Shown here: positions 9,271 to 17,169 of the stretch, one piece after another
How positions within the stretch are numbered: position 1 is the stretch's first letter
How the letters are laid out: each line of letters opens with the position of its first letter
Assembly: GCF_002002885.1 (NCBI RefSeq)
Contig: NZ_CP019510.1
Location: 558,001-622,000, forward strand
Direction: 5' to 3'
Origin: Janthinobacterium sp. LM6
Lineage (GTDB): Bacteria > Pseudomonadota > Gammaproteobacteria > Burkholderiales > Burkholderiaceae_D
Length of the DNA: 64,000 bases
The notes under the pieces: model-generated
The model's database searches: none
What the model saw: only the letters and a program-made list of their open reading frames with translations
What the model was told of the DNA's origin: nothing
Made by a program: the position numbers and the translations under genes

Positions 9271-9751
9271 TGTCGATCTCTGGAAAGTAGTCACACAAGT
9301 GTCGTCATACCAGCATTGCATCAAGCAAGAGCATGTTCGCGTCCGTCTACAAGAAGCCAAGATTTATTTGGTGGCATGACGCTCTGTACCGCCGGGCGAG
9401 AGGCCTTTCCAAAGAAGAGCTAAGCAGGATAATGTCTTTTTGCCTAATAGGCAATTAACGTATGCAATATTTCATGTAAATACATGAGATTCATGCACTG
9501 CATTGCAAAAAACTTGCCCTGACGAAGGCTTTCAATCCAGATCGCAACATTTGTTTGCGTCAGCCGACATGTCGACAGGGTTTGATAATTTCCATATGGA
9601 AACTTGTGGCGCGTCAATTTGCCAAAACGTGGACGCTTTATAGTCAATGCAATGGCGCAGAAATTTACGGCAGGAAACATATTAGCAGGAATGGGCAATG
9701 TTTCACACCTGATTGCGCCAGGGACTTGTGATTCACTTTTGGGAGCTTGTC
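9271..9751. other. Divergent regulatory spacer between the GGDEF gene and flp
   Basis: This AT-rich 480-bp region contains no credible gene. Two short palindromes lie close together: TTGCCTAATAGGCAA at 9440-9454 and TCATGTAAATACATGA at 9472-9487. They probably belong to the promoter regions of the GGDEF gene or the Tad operon. I could not identify a convincing -35/-10 pair or sigma-54 site. Confidence 0.55.
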
Positions 9752-9934
9752 ATGCATACCTTCCTGTCGGCAGTACAGCAGTTTGTCAAGGATGAGGATG
9801 GCATTACGGCAATCGAATACGGCTTGATTGCGGCCTTGATGGCTACCGCCATCACGGCCGGTTTCTTGCTGATCAAGACCAACTTGCTGGCCGTCCTCAC
9901 CGACATTTCGTCGAACCTGGTGTTGACGCCCTAA
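9752..9934 (+). CDS. flp: Flp-type IVb pilin (Tad pilus major subunit)
   Basis: 60 residues, normal for Flp pilins. The class IVb prepilin signature is clear: a leader ending VKDEDG, then ITAIEYGLIAALMA, with Glu5 and Tyr6 after the predicted cleavage site. The hydrophobic stretch follows. GGGAG lies six bases before ATG 9752. The product is inserted in the inner membrane, cleaved by the CpaA peptidase encoded next, and polymerised into the pilus by the CpaF/TadB/TadC machinery. It is the first gene of the locus and is followed at once by a strong hairpin. Confidence 0.95.
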   Translation: MHTFLSAVQQFVKDEDGITAIEYGLIAALMATAITAGFLLIKTNLLAVLTDISSNLVLTP

Positions 9935-9941
9935 GCGGGTG

Positions 9942-9975
9942 CCCGCCACTGGCCGGCCAGTGGCGGGTTTTTTTT
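9942..9975 (+). terminator. Strong hairpin terminator directly after flp
   Basis: A perfect 26-bp palindrome (CCCGCCACTGGCC followed by its reverse complement, 9942-9967) precedes eight Ts. It separates the pilin gene from the assembly genes and probably sets a high pilin-to-machinery ratio by partial readthrough. Confidence 0.9.
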
Positions 9976-9988
9976 CGGGAGGTGTGCC

Positions 9989-10522
9989 ATGCCTGCAACC
10001 GCCTTGTGCGATTTGCTGTTGCTGTGCTTCGTGACGGGAGCCGCCGTCAGTGATTTGATCCGCCGCAAGATACCGAATGGTGTGGTGTTGTCCGGCATCC
10101 TCGCCGCCCTGGCCTTGCACCTGTGGCTGTGGCCGCACAGCGTGCTGCCCTTGTGGCTGGGCGGCATGGCGACGGGCTTTTTCCTCTTTTTACCCTTGTA
10201 TGTGCTGCGCGGCATGGCCGCCGGCGACGTCAAGCTGATCGCCATGGCGGGTGCCTTTGCCGGCCCCTGGCCCGTGCTGCAGATCTGTTTCGCCACGTTC
10301 GTCCTGGGCGGCGTGATGGCCGTGCTGATGATCACCTGGCAGGGCAAGTGGCGCGCCTGCCTGGGCAATCTGCGCCAGCTGCTGTGGCCGATGATCGCGC
10401 GCATGGCCGGCATTCCCCTGGCGCCAACTGCGCTCGGCAGCCAGGCCAGCGTGGGCAACATGCCGTACGGCCTGGCCATTGCCCTGGGCTGCCTGGTGGT
10501 GCAGGGGCGTCATTATTTCTGA
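9989..10522 (+). CDS. cpaA: Tad prepilin peptidase CpaA/TadV
   Basis: 177 residues with several hydrophobic segments. The two catalytic aspartates of A24 aspartic peptidases are visible in SDLIRRKIPN (residues about 21-30) and in MAAGDVKL near residue 75, which is the family GxGD-type site. It cleaves the Flp and TadE-like prepilin leaders at the inner membrane. There is no long N-terminal Cys-rich domain, as expected for the short CpaA class rather than PilD. GGGAGG lies just upstream of ATG 9989. It is the first gene after the flp terminator. Confidence 0.92.
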   Translation: MPATALCDLLLLCFVTGAAVSDLIRRKIPNGVVLSGILAALALHLWLWPHSVLPLWLGGMATGFFLFLPLYVLRGMAAGDVKLIAMAGAFAGPWPVLQICFATFVLGGVMAVLMITWQGKWRACLGNLRQLLWPMIARMAGIPLAPTALGSQASVGNMPYGLAIALGCLVVQGRHYF

Positions 10523-10615
10523 TTGGTATTCATTGCTCTTGATCAATGGGCGCCAGTCTCCGCTCGCTAGAATGAATTCTGTTGAATGCCCTCTTAACCG
10601 GCTTGGAGACGCAGC

Positions 10616-11989
10616 ATGACCGAGGTCGACTATTCCCTGAGCACCGAGAGTGCGCCGCGCCCTGCGGACGCGAACCTGATGCCGCCCCTGCCGCCGCAAC
10701 CGAAGAGCTTGCGTGAAACGGGACTCGAGCGGCCGCTGGTGGTCGAGCTGATCGCCAAGCTGATGTTTGTGGGCGGCAAGACGCACCTGTCCGCGCTGAC
10801 GACGCGCTTGCGCCTGTCGATCAATGTCTTGCGCGAAGTGCTCGATTTCATGGTGACGGAGCAGATGGCCGAGGTGGCCTGGCGCGGCGAATCCGATATC
10901 GACGTGCAGTACCAGCTGACGGGCGCCGGCAAGCAGCGCGCCAGCGCCTTCCTCGAGCGCTGCGCGTATATCGGCGCCGCTCCCGTCACCCTGGAAGCGT
11001 ACCGCGCCATGGTGGCGCGCCAGTCGTGGCTGGCGCAGGAACAGCGCGTCGGCAGCGACGACCTGGCCGCCGTGCTGGGGGGCGCGCATGCGGGACCGGG
11101 CATGCTCGACGTGGTCGGCGCTGCCCTGCATTCGGGACGCTCGCTGCTGCTGTACGGTCCGCCCGGCAGCGGCAAGTCGACCCTGGCGCTGCAGCTGGGA
11201 CAATTGCTGCACGGGCTGGTCGCCGTGCCCTACGCCATCGTCGTCGGCCAGGACATCATCCAGTTGTACGATCCGGCCCAGCACCTGCCGCCCGCGCCGC
11301 AGCACGTCAGCCATGCGCGCCAGGCGCTGGAGCGGCGCAGCACGGACATCCGCTGGGTGCTGTGCCAGCGTCCCGTGATCCACGTGGGCGCCGAGCTCGA
11401 CGCCGGCATGCTGGAGCTGCGCCATGACGCCAGCGGCGGCTGCTACCAGGCGCCGCCGCATGTGCGCGCCAACAATGGCATGCTGATCATCGACGACCTG
11501 GGCCGCCAGCGCCTGGGGGCGCAAGAACTGCTGACGCGGCTGATGCAGCCGCTGGCGCGCGGCAGCGACCAGCTGGGCTTGCCTGGCGGCGTGCAGATCA
11601 GCGTGCCGTTCGACAATGCCCTCGTGCTGGCCACGAACGTGCCGCCGGACGAGCTGTTTGACGCCGCCTTGCTGCGCCGCATCGGCTACAAGGTGCAGGT
11701 GGGGCCGCTGACCGAGAGCGCCTATCGCGCCCTGTTCCGCCAGCAATGCCGGCTGGCCGGCATGGCCATCGACGAGCAGGCCCTGAACCATCTGCTGCAG
11801 CTGCATGGCGCGCAGGGACGCCCCTTGCTGGCCAGCTATCCGCAGGAATTGCTGGCGCGCATAGGCGACTTCGCCGGCTTTGCGGGCAGCGAGGCGCGCC
11901 TGACGGTGGCCGCCCTGGAGCAAGCCTGGAGCAGCCTGTTTGCCAGCTGCGACATGCCGGCCGCCAGCCTGTGCGAGCGCATCGCATGA
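10616..11989 (+). CDS. AAA+ ATPase of the Tad pilus locus
   Basis: 457 residues. A winged-helix-like region covers about 35-110 (KLMFVGGKTHLSALTTRL). An AAA+ module follows with Walker A GPPGSGKST near 181 and Walker B GMLIIDD near 288, then a sensor-like ATNVPP stretch. It is not CpaF/TadA or the CpaE ATPase, both of which are encoded further on. ATP-driven remodelling or regulation of the pilus machine is my inference; I do not know a tested function. It has its own 93-bp leader with GGAG upstream of ATG 10616, and its stop overlaps the cpaB start (ATGA). Confidence 0.8.
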   Translation: MTEVDYSLSTESAPRPADANLMPPLPPQPKSLRETGLERPLVVELIAKLMFVGGKTHLSALTTRLRLSINVLREVLDFMVTEQMAEVAWRGESDIDVQYQLTGAGKQRASAFLERCAYIGAAPVTLEAYRAMVARQSWLAQEQRVGSDDLAAVLGGAHAGPGMLDVVGAALHSGRSLLLYGPPGSGKSTLALQLGQLLHGLVAVPYAIVVGQDIIQLYDPAQHLPPAPQHVSHARQALERRSTDIRWVLCQRPVIHVGAELDAGMLELRHDASGGCYQAPPHVRANNGMLIIDDLGRQRLGAQELLTRLMQPLARGSDQLGLPGGVQISVPFDNALVLATNVPPDELFDAALLRRIGYKVQVGPLTESAYRALFRQQCRLAGMAIDEQALNHLLQLHGAQGRPLLASYPQELLARIGDFAGFAGSEARLTVAALEQAWSSLFASCDMPAASLCERIA

Positions 11990-12843
11990 AGAACCGGCGC
12001 GCCCTCCTGATGATGGGCCTGGCAGTCGTGCTGGGCCTGCTGGCCGTGCTGCTGGCCTCGCACTGGCTGCTGCGCCAGACGCCGGCCGGCAAGGGCAAGA
12101 TCGTCGTGGCCGCCGGCGATGTCAACCTGGGCCAGCGCCTGACGCCCGAGATGCTGCGCCTGGCCGAGTGGCCGGCGGAAAGCTTGCCGCAGGGCGCGCT
12201 GCAAGACCCGGCCAAACTGGCGGGACGGGTGCTGAAAACGAGCGTGCTGCGCGGCGAGCCGCTGAGCGAGGCCAAGCTGGCGCCGGCCGGCACCCTGGGC
12301 GGCCTGTCGGCCCTGATCACGGAAGGGCGGCGCGCCATCACCGTGCGCGTCAACGATGTGATCGGCGTGGCCGGCTTCGCCTTGCCGGGCAACTATGTCG
12401 ACATCATCGTGAGCACCCAGCAGGATGCCGGCGACCGCGCGTTTCCGCAAAGCCGCAACATTTCCAAGATCGTGCTCGAACGCATCCTCGTGCTGGCCGT
12501 GGCGCAGGAAGTGGGGCGCGACGAGACCAAGCCGCGCGTGGTCAATGCGGTGACCCTGGAAGTGACGCCGGAACAGGCGGAAAACCTGGACCTGGCGCGC
12601 AGCGTGGGCAGCCTGTCGCTGGTGCTGCGCAACCAGGTCGACCCGCAGCCGGGCGTGACGGCGGGCGCCACCAAGCTGACCCTGCTGGGCGGGCCGCACG
12701 ACGCCGAGCCTGTTCCGCCTGCCGCCGCGCCCGTGCTGGCCGCCGCGCCGCGCCCGGTGCGCGTGGCGAAGGCGCCGCCGGAACCGCAGCGCCTGTGCAG
12801 CGGCGTCATCGACGGGACGCGCCAGTCGCGCGAATGTTTTTAG
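11986..12843 (+). CDS. cpaB: Flp pilus assembly protein CpaB/RcpC
   Basis: 285 residues. A short basic start (MKNRR) leads into one membrane segment at about 8-26. A SAF domain follows (KIVVAAGDVNLGQRLTPEMLRLAEWP), then the RcpC/CpaB conserved region with ITVRVNDVIGVAGFALPGNYVDI. The C-terminus is Ala/Pro-rich. Family members lie in the periplasm beside the secretin. The start overlaps the upstream ATPase stop by four bases, so the two are translationally coupled. Confidence 0.92.
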   Translation: MKNRRALLMMGLAVVLGLLAVLLASHWLLRQTPAGKGKIVVAAGDVNLGQRLTPEMLRLAEWPAESLPQGALQDPAKLAGRVLKTSVLRGEPLSEAKLAPAGTLGGLSALITEGRRAITVRVNDVIGVAGFALPGNYVDIIVSTQQDAGDRAFPQSRNISKIVLERILVLAVAQEVGRDETKPRVVNAVTLEVTPEQAENLDLARSVGSLSLVLRNQVDPQPGVTAGATKLTLLGGPHDAEPVPPAAAPVLAAAPRPVRVAKAPPEPQRLCSGVIDGTRQSRECF

Positions 12844-12849
12844 CCAACC

Positions 12850-14304
12850 ATGGACACGCTCATGAACCGCGCCCTGCTGATAATGTTCTGCCTGCTGTCG
12901 CCGCTTGCCGGCGCGGCGGCCGATCCTGGCCCGCGCTGCGGCGGTGAAGCGGCCTCGCCCGGCAACTTGCAGCTGCAGGTGGGCAAGTCGAGCATGCTGC
13001 GCCTGCCCGAGGCGGTGCTGGCCCGCAGTGTCGGCAATCCGGCCGTGCTGCAAGCCATGCTGGTCGCGCCCGACACTTTATATGTGGTCGGCGTCGACGT
13101 CGGCAGCACGAACATGATCATCCAGGGCCGCAGCGGCGTGTGCAGCGTGGTGAACGTCAGCGTCAGCATGGACCCAGCCGGCCTGCAAACGACCCTGGCG
13201 GCCCTGATGCCGGAAGAAAAAGCCATCCGCGTCACGGCCGTGGCCGATACCCTGGTGCTGTCGGGCACGGTGCAGGATGCGGGCGCCGTGCTGCGCGCCG
13301 TCGAGCTGGCGCACGCCTACGTGCGCCGCGCCACGGTAGCGCTGGCGCTGCCCAAGCCTGCCGATGGCGCCGCCATGCCGCTCGCCGCCACGGCGCCCGC
13401 CAGCGGCGCGGGCGGCGCGAACAGCCGCATCATCAACATGCTCGACGTCAGCGCGCCGCAGCAGGTGATGCTGGCCGTGCAAATTGCCGAAGTGTCGAAG
13501 TCCCTGCTGGAGCGGCTGGAAGTGGGCGCCACCCTGCGCCTCGCGTCCGGCAGCTGGGCCACCACCTTGCTGTCGAATTTCCTCAGCGGCACGGCCAATG
13601 GCTTGCTCGACGTGCGCAAGTCGAATGGCCGCCAGCAGCTGACCATCGAGGCGCAGAAACAGGATGGCCTGGTGCGCATCCTGGCCGAACCGACGGTGAT
13701 GGCGATCAGCGGGCAGGAAGGCAGTTTTCTGGCCGGCGGCAAGATCTTCATTCCCGTCGGCCAGGACAACAACAAGATCACCCTGGAAGAGCGCGAATAC
13801 GGCGTCGGCCTGCGCTTTACGCCCACCGTGCTGTCGGGCGGGCGCATCAATTTGAAGGTGGCGCCGGAAGTGTCGGAACTGTCGCGCGAGGGGGTGGGCA
13901 TTTCCGCCGCCGGCGTCAGCGGACGCTCGATTCTGCCCGTCATCACCACGCGGCGCGCCTCGACCACGGTGCAGCTGTACGACGGCCAGAGCTACGCCAT
14001 CGGCGGCTTGATCAAGAATAACCAGGTGAGCAATATCACGGGCGTGCCCTGGCTCAGCGAAGTGCCTATCCTCGGTGCGCTGTTTCGCAGCACGGATTTC
14101 CAGCACGACCGCACGGAATTGTTGTTCGTCATTACCGCGCACCTGGTCAAACCCTTGCCGGCCGATGCCGTGCTGCCGACGGCGCAGCTGGCGCCGCCTT
14201 CGCGCATGGACTTGATGTTGGGCGGCAAGATGGAAGGGCCTGTGCCCTCGGCGCCGCCGTCCGTGCCGCCGCCGCGCGCGGCCAACGGTTTCGAGTTGAA
14301 ATGA
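12850..14304 (+). CDS. cpaC: Tad pilus secretin CpaC/RcpA
   Basis: 484 residues. A signal peptide covers about 1-24 (LIMFCLLSPLAGAAA). An N-terminal pilus-formation domain spans about 38-110, a BON-like region about 115-165, and the secretin domain about 190-445, with the closing motif VPWLSEVPILGALFRSTDF and TELLFVITAHLVKP. It forms the outer-membrane pore of the Tad system. A start at ATG 12862 (MNRALL) is equally plausible because neither has an obvious ribosome site. The tail is Pro-rich. Confidence 0.93.
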   Translation: MDTLMNRALLIMFCLLSPLAGAAADPGPRCGGEAASPGNLQLQVGKSSMLRLPEAVLARSVGNPAVLQAMLVAPDTLYVVGVDVGSTNMIIQGRSGVCSVVNVSVSMDPAGLQTTLAALMPEEKAIRVTAVADTLVLSGTVQDAGAVLRAVELAHAYVRRATVALALPKPADGAAMPLAATAPASGAGGANSRIINMLDVSAPQQVMLAVQIAEVSKSLLERLEVGATLRLASGSWATTLLSNFLSGTANGLLDVRKSNGRQQLTIEAQKQDGLVRILAEPTVMAISGQEGSFLAGGKIFIPVGQDNNKITLEEREYGVGLRFTPTVLSGGRINLKVAPEVSELSREGVGISAAGVSGRSILPVITTRRASTTVQLYDGQSYAIGGLIKNNQVSNITGVPWLSEVPILGALFRSTDFQHDRTELLFVITAHLVKPLPADAVLPTAQLAPPSRMDLMLGGKMEGPVPSAPPSVPPPRAANGFELK

Positions 14305-14320
14305 GACGGGGAGATACGCC

Positions 14321-14623
14321 ATGCCGAACTCGCTCTTGACGTCGCTGCGGCGCTGCGCCGCCCTGGTGCTGGCCTTGCAGCTGGCCGCCTGCGCGCACGG
14401 CAGCACGCCGCAGCTGGACCGGCGCTTCGGCGACGCCGTGCGCCTGTCCATGGCGCAGCAGGTGCGCGAGCCGGCCGGCGCGGGCAATCGCCGGCCGGCC
14501 GATGGCCTCGACGGACCCAGCGCGCACGCCGTCATGCAGCGCTACCGCGCGTCGTTTGCCGAACCGAATGCCCAGCCACCGCAGCCGGTGCAGTTCATGC
14601 TGGGAGGCGGCAGTGGCAAATAG
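14321..14623 (+). CDS. Small lipoprotein of the Tad locus
   Basis: 100 residues. A short lipoprotein signal peptide (RRCAALVLALQLAAC) has a clear lipobox LAAC, placing the lipidated Cys near residue 24. The mature part is short and lacks a known domain. By position after the secretin it may act as a pilotin-like or CpaD/RcpB-like partner; that is inference. GGGGAG lies before ATG 14321. Its 3' end overlaps the next gene by 11 bp. Confidence 0.8.
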   Translation: MPNSLLTSLRRCAALVLALQLAACAHGSTPQLDRRFGDAVRLSMAQQVREPAGAGNRRPADGLDGPSAHAVMQRYRASFAEPNAQPPQPVQFMLGGGSGK

Positions 14624-16040
14624 ACGCCAGCACCAGCGCGGGGCGATGCTGATCGCCTTTTCCATCCTGCTCATCGTGGTGCTGGGCTTTATCGGCCTGG
14701 CGCTCGATGTGGGGCAAGTCATCGGCCGCAAGACGGAGCTGCAGAACCTGGCCGACAATGCGGCGATGGCGGCGGCTGCGGAACTGGTGGGCACGCCCGA
14801 GGGCTTGCTCGTCGCGGTGGAAAAAGCCAAGGGCAGTGCGGCCGACCGCAGCGCATGGCGCCGCCGCATGCAGGGCGCCATCCTGTCGGACGCCAGCATC
14901 CGCTTCGCCAGCACGCCCGACGCGCCTGCCAGCGGCTGGCATGCGGCTGGCGCCGTGCCCGACGCCGCCACGGCGCTGTTCGTGCGCGTCGATACGCAGG
15001 CCAATACACCTTCGCTGGGACGGGTGGCGACGGCGTTCCTCGGTGCCTGGTCGCCGGCGTTGCGCACCCTGGACACGGGCGCGCGCGCCGTGGCGGGGCG
15101 CACCAGCTTGCGCCTGATGCCGCTGGCCATCTGCGCGCTGTCGGCCAGCGCGGCCAGTCCGCGCACGAATGCGGCGCTGCTGCCGGCCGTCGAGTTGCTG
15201 GAGTATGGCTTTCGCCGCGGCGTGGCGTACAACCTGTTAAAACTCAATCCGCATGGCCCCGCGGCCGAACACTTCGTGCTCAATCCGCTGGGCCAGCCGG
15301 GCGTGGTGGGGCCGTCGCAGCAGGTCGGCGAAGCGAGCGTGCTGCCGTTTGTCTGCAGCGGCACGGTGCTGTATCCGCGCATCGGCAGCGCCCAGATGCA
15401 TGTGCACCGGCCTTTTCCCGCCGCGCTGTGGACGGCCTTCAATGCGCGCTTCAACCAGCATGCGGGCAGCGGCTGCCATGCCGTCACGGCGCCGCCCGAC
15501 ACGAATATCCGCGCCTATCCGAATACGGCCCCGAGCTGGTGGATGATGAACACGCCCGACGCGCCGAGCGCCCTGAGCGCGGGCAATCCGCTGCTGTCCG
15601 TGGCCGATCCGGAATCGAACGCGACGCCGCCCGCCGTCGGCAGTTATGGACCGCTGTGGTCGTTTTCCCGGGCGGCCAGGTACAGCAACCCGAAGCCGGC
15701 CGGCGGCTATCTGCCGTTTGCCACCAGCGACTGGCCCAGGCTGTATCCGGCCAGTCCGGCCGCGCCGGCCGCCAAGTCCGGCTACCCTGCCACGCCGCCC
15801 TACCAGACGCTGGGCTTCCAGACGGCGCCGACCGGCAACACGGGCGTGGCGCAGCGCCGGCTGCTGCATATTCCCTTGCTGGCTTGCCCCGTGCCGGCCG
15901 GCAGCGACGTGCTGGCGCGGGTGCGCGGCATCGGCCGCTTCTTCATGACGGCGCCGGCCAGCAATGGCGTACTGAGCGCCGAATTTGACGGGCTGGTGGA
16001 CGAGGGCACGCTGGCCGGCCCCGCGGAGCTGCTGCAATGA
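14613..16040 (+). CDS. TadG-like pilus-associated membrane protein
   Basis: 475 residues from GTG 14613, chosen because GGAGG sits five bases upstream and the protein then starts VANRRQHQRGAMLIAF, the typical TadG/TadE-like N-terminus. One hydrophobic segment (residues about 11-30) is followed by LDVGQVIGRKTELQNLADNAA. This is the hallmark of Flp pilus-assembly TadE/G-like proteins, and the rest is extracytoplasmic. No von Willebrand A metal site is obvious. Role in tethering or assembling Flp pili is inferred from family. Confidence 0.88.
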   Translation: MANRRQHQRGAMLIAFSILLIVVLGFIGLALDVGQVIGRKTELQNLADNAAMAAAAELVGTPEGLLVAVEKAKGSAADRSAWRRRMQGAILSDASIRFASTPDAPASGWHAAGAVPDAATALFVRVDTQANTPSLGRVATAFLGAWSPALRTLDTGARAVAGRTSLRLMPLAICALSASAASPRTNAALLPAVELLEYGFRRGVAYNLLKLNPHGPAAEHFVLNPLGQPGVVGPSQQVGEASVLPFVCSGTVLYPRIGSAQMHVHRPFPAALWTAFNARFNQHAGSGCHAVTAPPDTNIRAYPNTAPSWWMMNTPDAPSALSAGNPLLSVADPESNATPPAVGSYGPLWSFSRAARYSNPKPAGGYLPFATSDWPRLYPASPAAPAAKSGYPATPPYQTLGFQTAPTGNTGVAQRRLLHIPLLACPVPAGSDVLARVRGIGRFFMTAPASNGVLSAEFDGLVDEGTLAGPAELLQ

Positions 16041-16519
16041 GGCCGCTCCGCCGCGCCGCGCGGCGCCAGGGCGGCGTGGCCGCCATCGAGCTGGCGCTGA
16101 TCCTGCTGTTTTTCATGGCGCTGCTGCCCTTCGTGCTGCTGTTCGGCCGCGCGCTGCTGGTGTACACGGCCCTGCAAAAAAGCGCGCACGATGCGGCGCG
16201 CTACATGGCGACCATGCCGCTGCCGCAGATGGGCAGCATCGGCACGGCGAACCAGGGCGCCGCCCTGGCCCGGCAGATGGTGGTCGAGGCGATGGCGGAA
16301 AGCTGGCCGAGCATGGAGGCCGCCAGGGTCAACGTGGACTGCGTGTATGCCGACGATTCCTATGGCTGCGGCAGCTACGCGACGGCGCCGCTGCAGGTGC
16401 GCATCAAGGTCACCGCCGACATGCCGGTCGATTTCCTGCCTGCGCTGACCCGCAAGTGGCTGCCGCAACTGGCGCCGATCCCGCTGCGCGCCAACGCGAC
16501 ATTGCGCTATGTCCATTAA
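16037..16519 (+). CDS. TadE-like pseudopilin, first copy
   Basis: 160 residues. The N-terminal RRQGGVAAIELALILLFF is a TadE-family prepilin signature with Glu near +5 after the Gly-Gly, followed by one membrane segment. Two Cys residues (CVYADDSYGC) may form a disulfide outside. The start overlaps the preceding stop by four bases (ATGA), and the 3' end overlaps the next gene by 11 bp. It is probably processed by CpaA. Confidence 0.9.
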   Translation: MRPLRRAARRQGGVAAIELALILLFFMALLPFVLLFGRALLVYTALQKSAHDAARYMATMPLPQMGSIGTANQGAALARQMVVEAMAESWPSMEAARVNVDCVYADDSYGCGSYATAPLQVRIKVTADMPVDFLPALTRKWLPQLAPIPLRANATLRYVH

Positions 16520-17117
16520 TCCGCACCTCCGCCGGCAGCGCCAGCGCGGCGTCTTCGCCGTCGAATTCGCCATGCTGGCGCTGCTGTTCTTCCTGTTCCT
16601 GTTCGCCATGCTGGAAGTGGCGCGTGCCGTGTACATGTGGAACATGGTGCATGAAATTACCCGGCGCGCGGCGCGTGCTGCCGCCGTCACCGATTTCAGC
16701 GATGCCGGCGCCTTGCAAGCCGTGCGCACGCACGCCGTGCTGCGCGCCACGCCGGGCACGCTGCCGCTCGGCGGCGGCCTCGGCGACGCGCATGTGCGCA
16801 TCGACTATCTGTCGGAGAGCGATGGCGGCGCCGTGCTGGCGGTATTGCCGGTGACGGTGCTGCCGGGTTGCCCGCAGCGCAACCGCATCAATTGCCTGGA
16901 CGATCCGCACGGCGCCAGCTGCATCCGCTTCGTGCGGGCGCGCCTGTGCCAGCCCGGCGTCGGCGCGCGCTGCGAGCGCGTGCCGTACCGGCCCATCCTG
17001 CCGCTGCTGGGAATGATGTTTCCCTCCGGCGCAGGCGCCATACGTTTGCCCAGCGGGACCACCATGGCGGTGGCCGAATCGCTGGGGTATGCGGACAATC
17101 CCGGCTTTTGTCCATGA
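16509..17117 (+). CDS. TadE/TadF-like pseudopilin, second copy
   Basis: 202 residues. The N-terminus RQRGVFAVEFAMLALLFFLF is again prepilin-like, with one membrane segment. The C-terminal part has six or more Cys residues (CPQRN, CLDD, CIRF, CQPG, CERVP), suggesting disulfides in the periplasm. It is longer than the first TadE-like gene and most likely fills the TadF role; assignment between TadE and TadF is by position only. Confidence 0.88.
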   Translation: MSINPHLRRQRQRGVFAVEFAMLALLFFLFLFAMLEVARAVYMWNMVHEITRRAARAAAVTDFSDAGALQAVRTHAVLRATPGTLPLGGGLGDAHVRIDYLSESDGGAVLAVLPVTVLPGCPQRNRINCLDDPHGASCIRFVRARLCQPGVGARCERVPYRPILPLLGMMFPSGAGAIRLPSGTTMAVAESLGYADNPGFCP

Positions 17118-17169
17118 GCGCCAGTGCGTCGGCGCAGCCGAATGTATTGCCTTGAATGAAGGAGGGGTG

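Noticed and set aside
9600-9700. Possible sigma-54 promoter (TGGCGC) upstream of flp
   Set aside because: No GC dinucleotide at the required spacing from TGG; too weak to support.
10190-11923. A 577-codon minus-strand frame across the tad genes
   Set aside because: Same reason: it is a shadow of cpaA and the AAA+ ATPase, with His/Gln/Arg-biased composition.
13078-14535. Long minus-strand frames opposite cpaC
   Set aside because: Shadow frames of the secretin gene; no family resemblance.
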